DNA of 64,000 nt from Leptasterias polaris (taxonomy: Eukaryota; Echinodermata; Asteroidea; Forcipulatida; Asteriidae). This document shows positions 24,248-39,250 of this stretch, piece after piece; position 1 is the first letter of the stretch, and the number at the start of each line of letters is the position of its first letter. The notes beneath the pieces are model-generated. The model had not been told where the DNA came from, did no database searches, and was given only the letters and a program-made list of their open reading frames with translations. The stretch spans positions 1,971,001-2,035,000 of the forward strand of contig JAZGTN010000064.1 of assembly GCA_037783415.1 (NCBI GenBank), read 5' to 3'. Both the position numbers and the translations under genes were made by a program.

Positions 24248-26630
24248 TGAATTTTTGAGTTTGTTCCATCTCAAAAATACACACAAATCGTTGTCCGCAG
24301 ACTTTGATATCCTTCCCAAGCTCGTACGGTCATGAAACTTGGCAACAGTGTTACACCTGATAAATAGATGAAACAGAAGTTTTGACACATAATGACGTCA
24401 TCCATTGATTTATTGGGTAATTAAATGTAATTAATTTAAATCAAATTTTGAGTTTTTGGTTTAACAACCAGAACTCAGAAACTAAGAACGATAAATTCGT
24501 TGTTATTTTTTGAAAACAAATGGTATTTAAACCGCTGCAAGCAGTCATGTGACAATTCATACAGGTTTACTTTCGAGACACATTGTCAATGTAACTGTGA
24601 AGCTATCAATAATGTACAATGTACTGGTAAAATGCACACAATAGTGTCTAGACTCCGAAGTTTAATTTAGTACATACATTGTGTCAGACAATAAACCATT
24701 GCAAGCAGCCATGTGATAAATCATGATTGTTTTTATTTTCGAGACACATTTGTCAAGGTAACTGTGAAGCTATCAATAATGTACAATGTACTGGTAAAAT
24801 GCACACAATAGTGTCTAGACTCCGAAGTTTAATTTAGTACATACATTGTGTCAGACAATAAACCATTGCAAGCAGCCATGTGATAAGTCATGAATGTTTA
24901 CTTTCGAGACACATTTGTCAAGGTAACTGTGAAGCTATCAAATCGTCACCCACCGGTTCCACGAACTGACACACACGTAGACAGTAAAAAGTAACAATTG
25001 TAGAAAACGGCATCTAATGTTGAAGGCTTTTATAAAATACCGCTTTCCTTCAAAAAGTCACTAGTTTTCTTACAGTGGAGACTTGTTACTTTGAACTTCA
25101 TATACATGGTGCTTATGACCGCTTTTTGTCCTAAATTAATAAGCAATAAAGTGAAACGTTTTGTGTTAGTACGTGAAATCAAAAATTGATGCAAAATGTT
25201 TTCGAGCTTGAAACATTAGTACCGTAGCTCACAGTATTCCGGGATGGGATGGGAAACAACTTCTGACTCGATCAAGCATATTCTGTAGATTTCAAAATTA
25301 AACTTATTTTGTTTGAAAATAGACGATTGATAGAGCGTGCTCTGACAGGGGGTGACTTCATAATTCCTTACATTATAACATCAGAGAACACATAAAGTAG
25401 CATACCGCGCCGCACAGTCTTATGGAGGTGTTTTTTTACCACACAGGCCATAGAACAGAAATTGTGGCGAGCGAAATCTATTGACTTTACGTTGGGCACT
25501 GGTGACGTCATGATGACGTCGCACAATGTTTTAGCATCAAGTGGTGACGTTGGTGAGATGTTTTTAAAACTAAGAAGCATTTAGTATGATCGTCGCAGAG
25601 GTAGAATTAGGCAATGGGGGATTGGTATGGTTGTTGGCTGTGTCACTATAGTCAGAGAATGGTTCGACTAATAAATGTTTTTCGTCAACTTTTTTATTAT
25701 GACATGCATATTTAAAGACCCTTCGATGGAGGTTTTCCTAAAAATAGTACTTAACTCATTATGTTAGTATAAATTCACGAGATGCTTAGACTTGCCGTCC
25801 TCATGCTTTGCCTTTGTCTTGCATAATTATCCTAAACAAGTGTCTTTCATTTTAATATTCTAAATTTAACAAACCGTTCTGTAGGAAAATCAATGTCTAA
25901 AAATCAAACAAGCTAATTTAAAACATGCAACCGATAGCTCATAATACTTGACTAATTTTAATGACATCTTCATCAGTGCATATATGTTTTGAACAATTAA
26001 TGATTCATGCACCGATACTTAATGAGTATCCAACTCACTGTAAAAAGTTTCAGAATTGTAACTTAATAATGTCAACATAAATATCATCTAATGTGGTTTT
26101 TTAATCAAAAAAGAATCGATATCCATTGACAAATAAATAAACTTCAGTGAATGGCATATATAATAGTTGAACGTGTGGGTCATTCAAATGATTGTTTCAA
26201 CATCTGCTGCCAAGAGAAGGGGAAAATGTTCCTCTGCTGTATGACTATGAAATGACAATGGACCTTTTGCTCTTTCAAATAATTTAAATAATGTACTCTT
26301 TCGCTGATTTTTGTTTTGTAAGTTAATCTTTGTTTTTCACTTGGCACATATTTAAATATCTATGTCTCGATAAAAACATTTGTAACTTCATAATGATGTC
26401 ATCAGTTTTCAAATCTGGCTAAACAAAAGTTTGTTATTTATAAAATTTCATATCTTGAGTAGGTTTTATTTCCTGTGTAAGAAGATTTACACTTTACCTT
26501 CTTTAAAATTTACAAGCTATTAACATTGTTTTCAGCGACTCATTGATATAGCTAACGCATTAAAACAGCATTGAACCCAGGAGCGATACCCGAACACCTA
26601 GAGTTTGTTTTACAAACTCTAAATCTCTAG
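24248..26630 (+). mobile_element. Array unit 11
   Basis: Contains the clearest tandem copies of the ~165-bp repeat (24531-24960). Near 25535 the TGACGTCGCACAATG module is fused to ATCAAGTGGTGACG, a recombination join. Confidence 0.7.
24531..24960 (+). repeat. Tandem repeat, monomer about 165 bp
   Basis: Copies start at 24531, 24695 and 24862 with ACCATTGCAAGCAG or ACCGCTGCAAGCAG. They continue through TTTACTTTCGAGACAC and GTGTCTAGACTCCGAAG to GTGTCAGACAAT. The first two copies are nearly identical and the third is partial. Confidence 0.75.
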
Positions 26631-29600
26631 TGGATTTTTGAGTTTGTTCGCCCACCTCAAAAATACACGCATCGTTGTCCACAGACTTTGACATCCTTCC
26701 CAAACTCACACGGTCATGAAACTTGGCAACAATATTACACCTGATGATTAGATAAAACAGAAATTTCGACAACATAATGACGTCACCCAATGAATTATTG
26801 GGTAATTAAATGTAAATAATTTAATCAAATTTTGAGTCTTTGGTTTAACAACCATGCAGAACTCGCAAACTAAGAAAGATAAATTCGTTGTTTTTTCTTG
26901 AAAACAAAGGGTACTGAATACTTATTGTTTTATACACTGGAACAAATCAAGTTTTTCATAGATGTATTAGAGAAATTGGCCTTTAATCTTAATCCATTGC
27001 CTAACGCAGAATGACATACCACCTCACGACTGGCAACGGTGGGTAGCTAGCCAATCAAGGCACTTGTTACAGACCAAATGGTTTTTGTCTGTTTTTAAAC
27101 TAAGACCTATACCTTGATAAGCAAATGGTTCGTGCTACATTTGACAGTAGATTCTAGTTAGGTGTTCGGTCCACAGACCGAACAACTCCTTGTTTTTGTT
27201 CGGTTTTTTTTTTCTTTTTTTTTTTCTTTGTTTTGCTTAATCTTCTGATAGTCGTTTGTCCGCAGAAAAAAACATACTTGCAAACCTTTGATCAACTTGA
27301 AACTTAATGTGACATTAGAACATAAAGAGCAGAAGACGTGTGAGCAATGACGTCATGCTGACGTCATCGGGTGTCAAATTACAAGCCATTTAAGGTCAAA
27401 AAAGTGCCCTCATGCCAATGCCTGTATGTTTCTGAATAGGAAAGCTATAATATTCATATTTAAACATTATGATAGATCAAGACACGGGCAACATTTGAAA
27501 AGTTAACGCCAAATTCACATGACCTTTACTTCCGGTCGTAACGGAAGGTCAAAGTTTGCCTTTCTGCAATTCTTAACCAAAAAACATTTCCTGCCCAAAT
27601 TATTCACTTCTGTTTATCCGATCAACCTCAAATTTACACCATGTTAGAACCTTGATGAAACCTCCATCAAGTTGTTGTGACGTCATGATTACGTCATCAG
27701 GTGTTGAAATACAGTAAATCAAAATTTAATATTTCAAAAAATCATAACTTAATCATTACTGAATGGATTGCTTCAATCAATACATCATCGGACAGGTCTT
27801 TTAAAACTCAACAAATGCTACACAAAGAGTTATCCCGGTTGTTCTTGACTTCCCGCTGAAAATGTAAGTTGAACATTACGTTAGTATTAGCCCGCAGGTC
27901 TGGTCATTCTGCTCCATTGACCACGCGTAATCTTGCATGTACATGTAAACAGTACACACACTGCGCCATTGATCTTGGGTGCAAAGTCCACGAAGACTGC
28001 ATTGCTGTGTCGTGATACGTTATCCATGGTGGCTGTGTCGTGATACGTTATCGATGGTGGCGCTATACCAAGTTAATGGTCCTTTGTTACTGCACTCGTC
28101 GATAAATGCAACCATCCTTCGGAAATCTACGATGTTCGACGGTGGTGCAATGAATAGCTCATTGCATAACCTTCGTGTTAGCCATTTGTTGGCTTGGTGG
28201 TGAATATCAACTGAACGAGTGTATTTTGCTGAACTGTTTTGGTGATTCACTGATTTGAATAACTTTTGATAACTGAGAAAATGCAATCGGAAAAAGGTCA
28301 ACATAACTTTGACTCTGATCAACAACGGTTTTTATGCGAATCTAACTATTAGATCCTGTTGAATACTTCAAAGAATTACAATGTGACTAGCAAAATAAAT
28401 TCAACATAAATTGCACATCGTGTAAACAGTAGGTTCTTATGCCCTTTTCATAATCATGACAAATGATGTTGCTTCACACATAAGGTAGCAAGCATGCGTA
28501 GTTTGATAACATTAATTTTTGAATTGTTAGTCTTTTAATTTATCAGTTAAGCATGTTAAGTTTGTGACTATTTACATGAAAATTGTTATACATGTGTATC
28601 TAAACTACTTTATGGAGACTCATACAGCAACGATATCACTTTCCCCCGTGTACACTAAAAGTATAAAAGTAATAGGTTTGCAAACGACTTTTTTTTGAAA
28701 ATTAAAAAACTTTCAATATAAATCTGCTTACGCATTTTAGTAACATAACAGTGCCCCATACCCGAACAAAGGGTACTGAATACTTATTGTTTTATACACT
28801 GGAACAAATCAAGTTTTTCATAGATCTATTAGAGAAATTGGCCTTTAATCTTAATCCATTGCCTAACGCAGAATGACATACCCCCTCGCGACTGGCAACG
28901 GTGGGTAGCTAGCCAGTCAAGGCACTTGTTACAGACCAACGTGGCACAACGATAGTTGTTTACTATCAGTGCCATGTGGGCGTAACGAGAGTTTCCATTC
29001 ATGTTTTACTTACAACGCAAGTGCAATCTTATCAATGGCGTACTTACTACTACGTACTAGCATTAACATGATTTCCGCTAAGATTCGACGTCTAATTGTT
29101 CCCCTACTTGCCCTTCTCATGGCTTTATTATCAATATGGAATTGAAGACGAAGTTTCACTGAGATGACCACCTGCTTCAGTGATTCGTATGATATTTAAT
29201 TATGTGGGAAAATGCAAGCAGGAAAAGACGAACAATGGTAATATGTTTTGATCATACACCGAGAAGGAAGGATGTGTCATCGGATCGTAATGGGTGTTTC
29301 AGACCCTCGTCACGGCATGTGTTTACCTTGCTACACGGGACTAACTTCGGTAAGTTTTCCGTGTGAACATCATTGCTTTTCAAAATGATTCTTTTATTTG
29401 ATGCACAATTACGTTATAAAGTTTATCCTGTATCATCAAGTGGTGACCGTTGGTGAAATGTTTTTAAAACTAAGGAACGTTTAATATGAACGTCGAAGAG
29501 ATAGAGTTGGGCAATGGGGGATTGGTATGAATGTTGGCTATGTCACTATAGTCAGAAAATGGTCAGACTGATGAATGTTTTCCGTCAACTTTGTATAGCG

Positions 29601-30964
29601 ACATACTTATTTGAAAACCCTTCGATAAAGTTTCCCCTAATAAGGTTTCGTTTATAAGTTGTTCACATCAAAAACAGGATGTGCACCTTCCACTCATTTT
29701 TTTTGGCGTAATTTCCTTACTCTGATATGTTGTATTGTTATGAGCCCTCGAACAGGTTGGTCCTGGAGAGAGCGCAATATAAATTCAATAAATTATTATT
29801 ATTATTATAAAATCATGAAATGTTGTAAGTCTTGAATTTTATTTATTTGAGCAGTTTCAGCTTGACTTAATTTGCTTTGAGTCATACTTTGTTTATTGTT
29901 TTTTCTTCTTCAGAATATACAACACATCAGTACCCGAATGTTCTCCAGTGAAAAAAATCATACTCGTTGCTGTGTTGAATTCCCTAATTTCTTGCTGAAT
30001 GTATGATGATGCACCATACAGGTAGAAATAGTTATTAACTCGTTAAAACTATTTTATTAGTTAAAATTCACGAGAGGCTTAAATTTGCCGTCTTTATGAC
30101 TTGCCTTTATCTTGCATAATTATTAAAAACATGTGTTTTTTATTTCAATATTATAAATTTAACAAACCGTTCTGTATAAAGACTAATGTCTAAATATCAA
30201 GCAAGCTATTTTTTTAAATGCAACCAATAGCTCATTGTATGCTCGACTTGTTTTAACAATCAAAGTATCATGCACCGATACATAATGAGAAGCCAAATCA
30301 CAGTATTTGAAAACCTGTTAAAACTTCTAAGAATTGTAATTTAATAATGTCAACATGATTTGCATAGTCGGATTTATTATAAAGAATCAATATCCATTGG
30401 AAAATAAATAAACTTCTGTGAGTGGCATACATGATAGTTGTACTTGTGAGTAATTCAAAGGCTCGTTTTAAGATATGCAACCAAAACGAAAGGAAATTCG
30501 AAAAATGTATGCTGCTCTGTATGAAAGGACAATATTGACCCTCTGCCCTTTCAAATAAATTAAATAATGTACTCTTCGTTTTTCACTTACAATTTAAAGC
30601 ACATAATTAAATACCAATGTCTCGATAAGAACTTATCTAACGTCATGACGTCATCAGTTTTCAAATGTAGGATAAGGATAAGGATAAGGATCATTTTTTT
30701 TAGCAACCAAAATAGGGTTGGATTCGTTAATTTGGCTTTAACAAAAGATTATTATTTTTTTAAATTTATATTGTGAGGTGCATTAATTTCCTGTGTAAAC
30801 TAACGTTCAATCAACGAAGATTTACACTGTACTTTCCTTGAAATTTCAAAAGCTATCAACAATGTTTTCAGCGATTCAATGATATAGCTAACGCATTAAA
30901 ACAGCACTGAGCCCAGCGAGAACCCGAACACCTAGAGTTTGTTTTACAAACTCTAAATCTCTAG
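26631..30964 (+). mobile_element. Array unit 12, twin of 14639-18964
   Basis: Same modules in the same order as its twin. Sequence upstream of 26596 and downstream of 30964 does not match the twin's flanks in the same way, so the copied block coincides with one CTAG-to-CTAG unit. Confidence 0.8.
30668..30735 (+). repeat. (GGATAA)n insertion in unit 12
   Basis: Identical in form to 18668-18735, as expected from the twin-unit duplication. Confidence 0.7.
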
Positions 30965-33413
30965 TGGATTTTTGAGTTTGTTCGCCCACCTCAAAAATAC
31001 ACGCATCGTTGTCCGCAGACTTTGACATCTTTCCCAAACTCGCACGGTCATGAAACTTGGCAACAATATTACACCTGATGATTAGATAAAACAGAAATTT
31101 CGACAACATAATGACGTCACCCAATGAATTATTGGGTAATTAAATGTAAATAATTTAATCAAATTTTGAGTCTTTGGTTTAACAACCATGCAGAACTCGC
31201 AAACTCAGAACGATAAATTCGTTGTTATTTCTTGAAAACAAAGGGTACTGAATACTTATTGTTTTATACACTGGAACAAATCAAGTTTTTCATAGATCTA
31301 TTAGAGAAATTTGCCTTTAATCTTTAATCCATTGCCTAACGCAGAATGACATACCCCCTCGCGACTGGCAACGGTGGGTAGCTAGCCAGTCAAGGCACTT
31401 GTTACAGACCAACGTGGCACAACGGTAGTTGTTTACTATCAGTGCCATGTGGGCGTAACGTGAGTTTCCATTCATGTTTTACTTACAACGTAGTGCAATC
31501 TTATCAATGGCGTACTTACTACTACGTACTAGCATTAACATGATTTCCGCTAAGATTCGACGTCTAATTGTTCCCCGATTCGCCCTTCTCATGGCTTTAT
31601 GATCAATATGGAATTGAAGACGAAGTTTCACTGAGATGACCACCTGCTTCAGTGATTCGTATGACTTGTAATTGTTTGAGAAAATGCAAGCAGAAAAAGA
31701 CGAACATTGGTTATGTGTTTATCAAACACCGAGAAGCAGAGACTTGAAAGGTCAGCTCATGAAGGGTGTTTCGGACGGCGTCCACGGCAGTGTTTATCGA
31801 TGCCATATCGGTGCCACACGGTGATAAAACGGTAAGCTTTGTGTGAAAATCATTGCTTTTCAAAAAGAGTATTTATTTAATGCACAGTTATGTTATAAAG
31901 TTTATCCTTTATCATCAAGTGGTGGCGTTGGTGATGTTTTTAAAACCAAGGAACGTTTAGTGTGATCGTCGAGGAGGTAGAATTGGGCAATGGGGCATTG
32001 GTATGATTGTTGGCTGTGTCACTAAAGTCAGAAAATGGTCCGACTGATGAATGTTTTTCGGCAACTTTGTATTATGACATATTTAAAGAAACCTGTGATG
32101 ACGTTTGTGTTAAGTAAAGTAGGTTTTGTTTATAAGTTGTTCTCTTCCCAAGTTTGAATTTTGTTACTGTTTTGACCCCCCCCCCCCCCCTTTGAACAGG
32201 CTCGTCATTGAGAGAGTGCAATATAAATTCAATAAATTATTATTATTATTATAAAATCATGAAATGTTGTAAGGCTTGAATTTTATTTATTTGAGCAGTT
32301 TCAGCTTGACTTAATTTGCTTTGAGTCATACTTTGTTTATTGTTTTTTTTCTTCTTCAGAATATACAACACATCCTGTACCCGAATGTTCTCCAGTGAAA
32401 GATTTCAAACTCGTTGCTGTGTTCCATTCCCTAAATCCTTGCCGAATGTATGATGCACCATACAGGTAGAAATAGTTATAATGTTAACTCGTTAAAAATA
32501 TTGTATTAGTTAAAATTCACGAGAGGCTTAAACTTGGCGTCTTCATGACTTGCCTTTATCTTGCATAATTATTAAAAATAAGTGTTTTTTATTTCAATAT
32601 TACAAATTTAACAAACCGTTCTGTATGAAGACTAATGTCTAAAAATCAAGCAAGCTATTTAAAAAAATGCAACCAATAGCTCATACTATGCTCGACTTAT
32701 TTTAACGACATCATCATCAGTGCATATGTATTTAACAATCAAAGTATCATGCACCGATACATAATGAGAAGCCAAATCACAGTATTTGAAAACCTGTTAA
32801 AACTTCTAAGAATTGTAACTTAATAATGTCAACATGATTTGCATAGTCGGATTTAATATTAATTAATAAAGAATCAATATCCATTGAAAAATAAATAAAC
32901 TTCAGTGAGTGGCATACATGATAGTTGTACTTGTGAGTAATTCAAAGGCTCGTTTTCAGATATGCAACCAAAACGACAGGAAATGCGAAAAATTGCTCTG
33001 TATTAAAGGAAAATTATGACCCTCTGCCCTTTCAAATAAATTAAATAATGTACTCTTTTGCTGACAATACGTTTTGTAAGTTTACCTTCGTTTTTCACTG
33101 ACAATTTAAAGCACATAATTAAATACCAATGTCTCGATAAGAACTTATCTAACGTCATAATGACATCATCAGTTTTCAAATTTGACTTTAACAAAAGATT
33201 ATTATTTCTAAAACTCATATTGTGAGTTGCATTAATTTCCTGTGTAAACTAACGTACAATCAAAGAAGATTTACACTTTACTTTCCTTGAAATTTCAAAA
33301 GCTATCAACAATGTTTTCAGCGATTCAATGATATAGCTAACGCATTAAAACAGCACTGAGCCCAGCGAGAACCCGAACACCTAGAGTTTGTTTTACAAAC
33401 TCTAAATCTCTAG
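30965..33413 (+). mobile_element. Array unit 13
   Basis: A 2449-bp unit with the intron-like segment 31832-32359, an exon-like segment 32360-32465 and a run of C residues near 32177. Here the exon-like segment is open in the frame reading HPVPECSPVKDFKLVAVF. Confidence 0.7.
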
Positions 33414-35453
33414 TGGATTTTTGAGTTTGTTCGCCCACCTCAAAAATACACGCATCGTTGTCCACAGACTTTGACATCTTTCCCAAACTCGCACGGTCAT
33501 GAAACTTGGCAACAATATTACACCTGATGATTAGATAAAACAGAAATTTCGACAACATAATGACGTCACCCAATGAATTATTGGGTAATTAAATGTAAAT
33601 AATTTAATCAAATTTTGAGTCTTTGGTTTAACAACCATGCAGAACTCGCAAACTAAGAACGATAAATTCGTTGTTTTTTCTTGAAAACAAAGGGTACTGA
33701 ATACTTATTGTTTTATACACTGGAACAAATCAAGTTTTTCATAGATCTATTAGAGAAATTGGCCTTTAATCTTAATCCATTGCCTAACGCAGAATGACAT
33801 ACCCCTCGCGACTGACAACGGTGGGTAGCTAGCCAGTCAAGGCACTTGTTACAGACCAACGTGGCACAACGGTAGTTGTTTACTATCAGTGCCATGTGGG
33901 CGTAACGAGAGTTTCCATTCATGTTTTACTTACAACGTAGAGCAATCTTATCAATGGCGTACTAACAATAGTAACATTACAGATCTGAATTTCACTCAGA
34001 TTCGGCGTCTAATTGTTCCCCTTTTCGCCCTTCTCATGGATTAATGATCAAATGGAATTAAAGACGAAGTTTCGCTGAGATGGCCACCTACCTCAGTGAT
34101 TCGTATGACTTTTAATTATGTAAGAAAATGCAAGCAGAAAAAGACGGACATTGGTTGTGTTTTGATCACACACCGAGAAGAAGGGACGCGTCATCGGTTT
34201 GTGTAGGGTGTTTCAGACCCTCACACACGGTAGTCTTTATCGTCCCTGCACGGTGACCAGAAACGGTACGTTTCGTATGAACATCATTGCTTTTCAAAAT
34301 GAGTCTTTTATTTAATGCACAATTATGTTATAAAGTTTATCCTGTATCATCAAGTTGTGACGTTGGTGAGATGTTTTTAAAACTAAGAAGCATTTAGTAT
34401 GATCGTCGCAGAGGTAGAATTAGGCAATGGGGGATTGGTATGGTTGTTGGCTGTGTCAGAGAATGGTTCGACTAATAAATGTTTTTCGTCAACTTTTTTA
34501 TTATGACATGCATATTTAAAGACCCTTCGATGGAGGTTTTCCTAAAAATAGTACTTAACTCATTATGTTATTAGTATAAATTCACGAGATGCATAGACTT
34601 GCCGTCCTCATGCTTTGCCTTTGTCTTGCATAATTATCCTAAACAAGTGTCTTTCATTTTAATATTCTAAATTTAACAAACCGTTCTGTAGGAAAATCAA
34701 TGTCTAAAAACCAAACAAGCTAATTTAAAACAGCAACCGATAGCTCATAATACTTGACTAATTTTAATGACATCTTCATCAGTGCATATATGTTTTGAAC
34801 AATTAATGATTCATGCACCGATACTTAATGAGTATCCAACTCACTGTAAAAAGTTTCAGAATTGTAACTTAATAATGTCAACATGAATATCATCTAATGT
34901 GGTTTTTTAATCAAAAAAGAATCGATATCCATTGACAAATAAATAAACTTCAGTGAATGGCATATTTAGTTGAACGTGGGTCATTCAAAGGATCGTTTCA
35001 ACATCTGCTGCCAAGATGAAGGGGAAGGGGGAAAATGTTCCTCTGCTGTATGACTATGAAATGACAATGGACCTTTTGCCCTTTCAAATAATTTAAATAA
35101 TGTACTCTTTCGCTGATTTTTTTTTAAAAGTTAATCTTTGTTTTTCACTTGGCACATATTTAATTATCTATGTCTCGATAAAAACATGTGTAACTTCATA
35201 AGGATGTCATCAGTTTTCAAATCTGGCTAAACAAAAGTTTGTTATTTATAAAATTTCATATCTTGAGTAGCTTTTATTTTCTGTGTAAGAAGATTTACAC
35301 TTTACTTTCCTTGAAATTTCAAAAGCTATCAACAATGTTTTCAGCGATTCAGTGATATAGCGATTCAATGATATAGCTAACGCATTAAAACAGCACTGAG
35401 CCCAGCGAGAACCCGAACACCTAGAGTTTGTTTTACAAACTCTAAATCTCTAG
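33414..35453 (+). mobile_element. Array unit 14
   Basis: A 2040-bp unit with the same body type as 12703-14638. A short duplication (GATATAGCGATTCAAT) lies just before the terminal block near 35350. Confidence 0.7.
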
Positions 35454-36135
35454 TTTTATTTGTTTTGCTTATTCTTCTGATTGTAGTTTGTCCGCAAAAA
35501 AAACCATACTTGCAAACCTTTGATCAACTTGAAACTTAATGTGACATTAGAACATAAAGAGCAGAAGGTGTGTGAACAATGACGTCATGATGACGTCATC
35601 GGGTGTCAAATTACAAGCCATTTAAGGTCAAAAAAGTGCCCTCATGCCAATGCCTGTATGTTTCTGAATAGGAAAGCTATAATATTCATATTTAAACATT
35701 ATGATAGATCAAGACACGGGCAACATTTGAAAAGTTAACGCCAAATTCACATGACCTTTACTTCCGGTCGTAACGGAAGGTCAAAGTTTGCCTTTCTGCA
35801 ATTCTTAACCAAAAAACATTTCCTGCCCAAATTCTTCACTTCTGTTTATCCGATCAACCTCAAATTTACGCCATGTTAGAACCTTGATGAAACCTCCATC
35901 AAGTTGTTGTGACGTCATGATTACGTCATCAGGTGTTGAAATACAGTAAATCAAAATTTAATATTTCAAAAAATCATAACTTAATCATTACTGAATGGAT
36001 TGCTTCAATCAATACATCATCGGACAGGTCTTTTAAAACTCAACAAATGCTACACAAAGAGTTATCCCGGTTGTTCTTGACTTCCCGCTGAAAATGTAAG
36101 TTGAACATTACGTTAGTATTAGCCCACAGGTCTGG

Positions 36136-36579
36136 TCATTCTGCTCCAATGACCATGCGTAATCTTGCATGTACATGTAACAGTACACACACTGCGCCAT
36201 TGATCTTAGGTGCAAAGTCCACGAAGACTGCATTGCTGTGTCGTGACTGTGCATTGCTGGCCCACATGTACATGTACATGTACATGAAGCGTAAAGTAAA
36301 GTTGATGCGTTTGGTGGCGCTATACCAAGTTAATGGTCCTTTGTTACTGCACTCGTCGATAAATGCAACCATCCTTCGGAAATCTACGATGTTCGACGGT
36401 GGTCCAATGAATAGCTCATTGCATAACCTTCGTGTTAGCCTTTTGTTGGCTTGGTGGTAAATATCAACTGAACGAGTGTATTTTGCTGAATTGTTTTGGT
36501 GATTTGAAGAACTTTTGATAACTGAGAAAATGCAATCGAAAATATAAAAGGTCAACATAAATTTGACTCTGATCAACAA
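36136..36579 (-). other. 147-codon antisense open frame in long array unit
   Basis: Identical frame at 40383-40826. A shorter form (101 codons) lies at 16024-16329 and 28020-28325. It contains RRLCNELFIGPPSNIVDF and FIDECSNKGPLTWYSA. Between the two forms the differences include amino-acid changes (H/Y, W/R, A/G), with no sign of constraint. I recognise no family. It may be a captured gene fragment or chance. Confidence 0.2.
36264..36286. repeat. (ACATGT)n microsatellite
   Basis: A self-complementary hexamer repeated nearly four times. It is copied at 40511-40533 in the twin unit and absent from the related 4.3-kb units. Confidence 0.8.
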
Positions 36580-39250
36580 CGGTTTTTACGCGAATCTAAC
36601 TTTTAGATCCTGTTGAATACTTCAAAATAATGTGAACAGCAAAATAAATTCAACATAAATTGCACATCGTGTAAACAGTAGGTTCTTATGCCCTTTTCAT
36701 AATCATGACTTGTTGCTTCAGTAATCGGCACCAGACGGTATAAGCGCAGCAAACAGGCGTAGTTTGATAACATTTATTTTTGAATTGTTAGTGATATCTT
36801 TTAGTATTATAGTCCAATAACTACGGATTGGATTTCTACAATCAATACATCATCGAACAGGTCTTGCATACGATCAGTTCAGTTTATGACTATTTACATG
36901 AAAAACCTCGCCGTTACGTTGTTTAATTAATAGACGTCACCCAATGAATTATTGGGTAATTAAATGTAAATAATTTAATCAAATTTTGAGTCTTTGGTTT
37001 AACAACCATGCAGAACTCGCAAACTAAGAAAGATAAATTCGTTGTTTTTTCTTGAAAACAAAGGGTACTGAATACTTATTGTTTTATACAATGGAACAAA
37101 TCAAGTTTTTCATAGATCTATTAGAGAAATTGGCCTTTAATCTTAATCCATTGCCTAACGCAGAATGACATACCCCCTCGCGACTGGCAACGGTGGGTAG
37201 CTAGCCAGTCAATGCACTTGTTACAGACCAACGTGGCACAACGGAGATGTTTACTATCAGTGCCATGTGGGCGTAACGAGAGTTTCCATTCATGTTTTAC
37301 TTACAACGTAGTGCAATCTTATCAATGGCGTACTTACTACTACGTACTAGCATTAACATGAATTCCGCTAAGATTTGGCGTCTAATTGTTCCCCTATTCG
37401 CCCTTCTCATGGCTTTATGATCAATATGGAATTGGAGACGAAGTTTCACTGAGATGACCACCTGCTTCAGTAATTCGTCAGATTTTTAACTATGTGAGAA
37501 AATGCAAGCAGAAAAAGACGAACATTGGTCATGTTTTGATCACACACCGAGAAGGAAGGATGTTTCATCGGATCGTGAGGGGTGTTTCAGACCCTTCTCC
37601 ACGGCATGTGTTATCGTTGATACACGGGACTAACTTCGGTAAGTTTTCGTGTGAACATCATTGCTTTTCAAAATGATTCTTTTATTTAATGCACAAGTAC
37701 GTTGTAAAGTTTATCCTGTATCATCAAGTGGTGACGTTGGTGAGATGTTTTTAAAACTAAGGAACGTTTAGTATGAACGTCAAAGAGATAAGAGTTTGGC
37801 AATGGCGGATTGGTATGATTGTTGGCTGGGTCACCATGGTGTCACATAGTCAGAAAATGGTCAGACTGAGGAATGTTTTCTGTCAACTTTGTATTGCGAC
37901 ATAATTATTTGAAAACCCTTCCATAAAGTTTCCCCTAATAAGGTTTCGTTTATAAGTTGTTCACATCAAAAACAGGATGTGCACCTTCCACTAATTTTTT
38001 CTTGCGTAATTTCCTTACTCTGATATGTTGTATTGTTACGCGCCCTCGAACAGGTTGGTCTTGGAGAGGGCACAATATAAATTCAATAAATTATTATTAT
38101 TATTATAAAATAATGAAATGTTGTAAGTCTTGAATTTTATTTATTTGAGCAGTTTCAGCTTGACTTAATTTGCTTTGAGTCATACTTTGTTTATTGTTTT
38201 TTTCTTCTTCAGAATATACAACACATCAGTACCCGAATGTTCTACATTGAAAAATGTCATACTCGTTGCTGTGTTCCATTCCCTAATTCCTTGGGGAGTG
38301 TATGATGCACCATACAGGTAGAAATAGTTATTAACTCGTTAAAAATATTTTATTAGTTAAAATTCACGAGAGGCTTAAACTTGCCGTCTTCATGACTTGC
38401 CTTTATCTTGCATAATTATTAAAAATATGCGTTTTTTTATTTCAATATTATAAATTTAACAAACCGTTCTGTATAAAGACTAATGTCTAAAAATCAAGCG
38501 AGCTATTTTTAAAAATGCAACCAAGAGCTCATACTATGCTCGACTTATTTTAACGACATCATCATCAGTGCATATGTATTTAACAATCAAAGTATCATGC
38601 ACCGATACATGAGAAGCCAAATCACAGTATTTGAAAACCTGTTAATACTTCTAAGAATTGTAACTTAATAATGTCAACATGATTCGCATAGTCGGATTTA
38701 TTAATCAATATCCATTAAAAAATAAATAAACTTCAGTGAGTGGCATACATGATAGTTGTACTTGTGATTAATTTAAAAGCTCGTTTTAAGATATGCAACC
38801 AAAACGAAAGGAAATTCGAAAAATTAATGTTGCCGTGTTTAAAAGGACAATATTGACCCACTGCCCTTTTAAATAAATTATATAATGTACTCTTTTGCTG
38901 ACAATACGTTTAGTAAGTTCACCTTCGTTTTTCACTTACAATTTAAAACACATAATTTAATACCAATTTCTCGATAAGAACTTATCTAACGTCATAATGA
39001 CGTCATCAGTTTTCAAATTTGGCTTTAACAAAAGATTATTATTTTTTAAACTCATATTGTGAGGTGCATTAATTTCCTTTGTAAACTAACGTACAAGCAA
39101 AGAAGATTTACACTTTACTTTCCTTGAAATTTCAAAAGCTATCAACAATGTTTTCAGCGATTCAATGTTATAGCTAACGCATTAAAACAGCACTGAGCCC
39201 AGCGAGAACCCGAACACCTAGAGTTTGTTTTACAAACTCTAAATCTCTAG

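Larger units (their letters stand above)
35454..39250 (+). mobile_element. Array unit 15, long form
   Basis: Begins at TTTTATTTG directly after CTAG. Contains the paired TGACGTCA module, an antisense frame of 147 codons (36136-36579), the (ACATGT)n run at 36264-36286, and an intron-like/exon-like pair (37639-38212, 38213-38317). It matches 39700-43500 with only a handful of differences seen (for example near 37613, 38254 and 37948). Confidence 0.8.

Noticed and set aside
32170..32195. C run (and G run near 45158, C and A runs near 47587)
   Set aside because: Simple homopolymer tracts, prone to sequencing error, with no further structure.
36240..36290. Possible origin or binding site at the (ACATGT)n run
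   Set aside because: It is a short microsatellite present only in two twin units; nothing supports a function.
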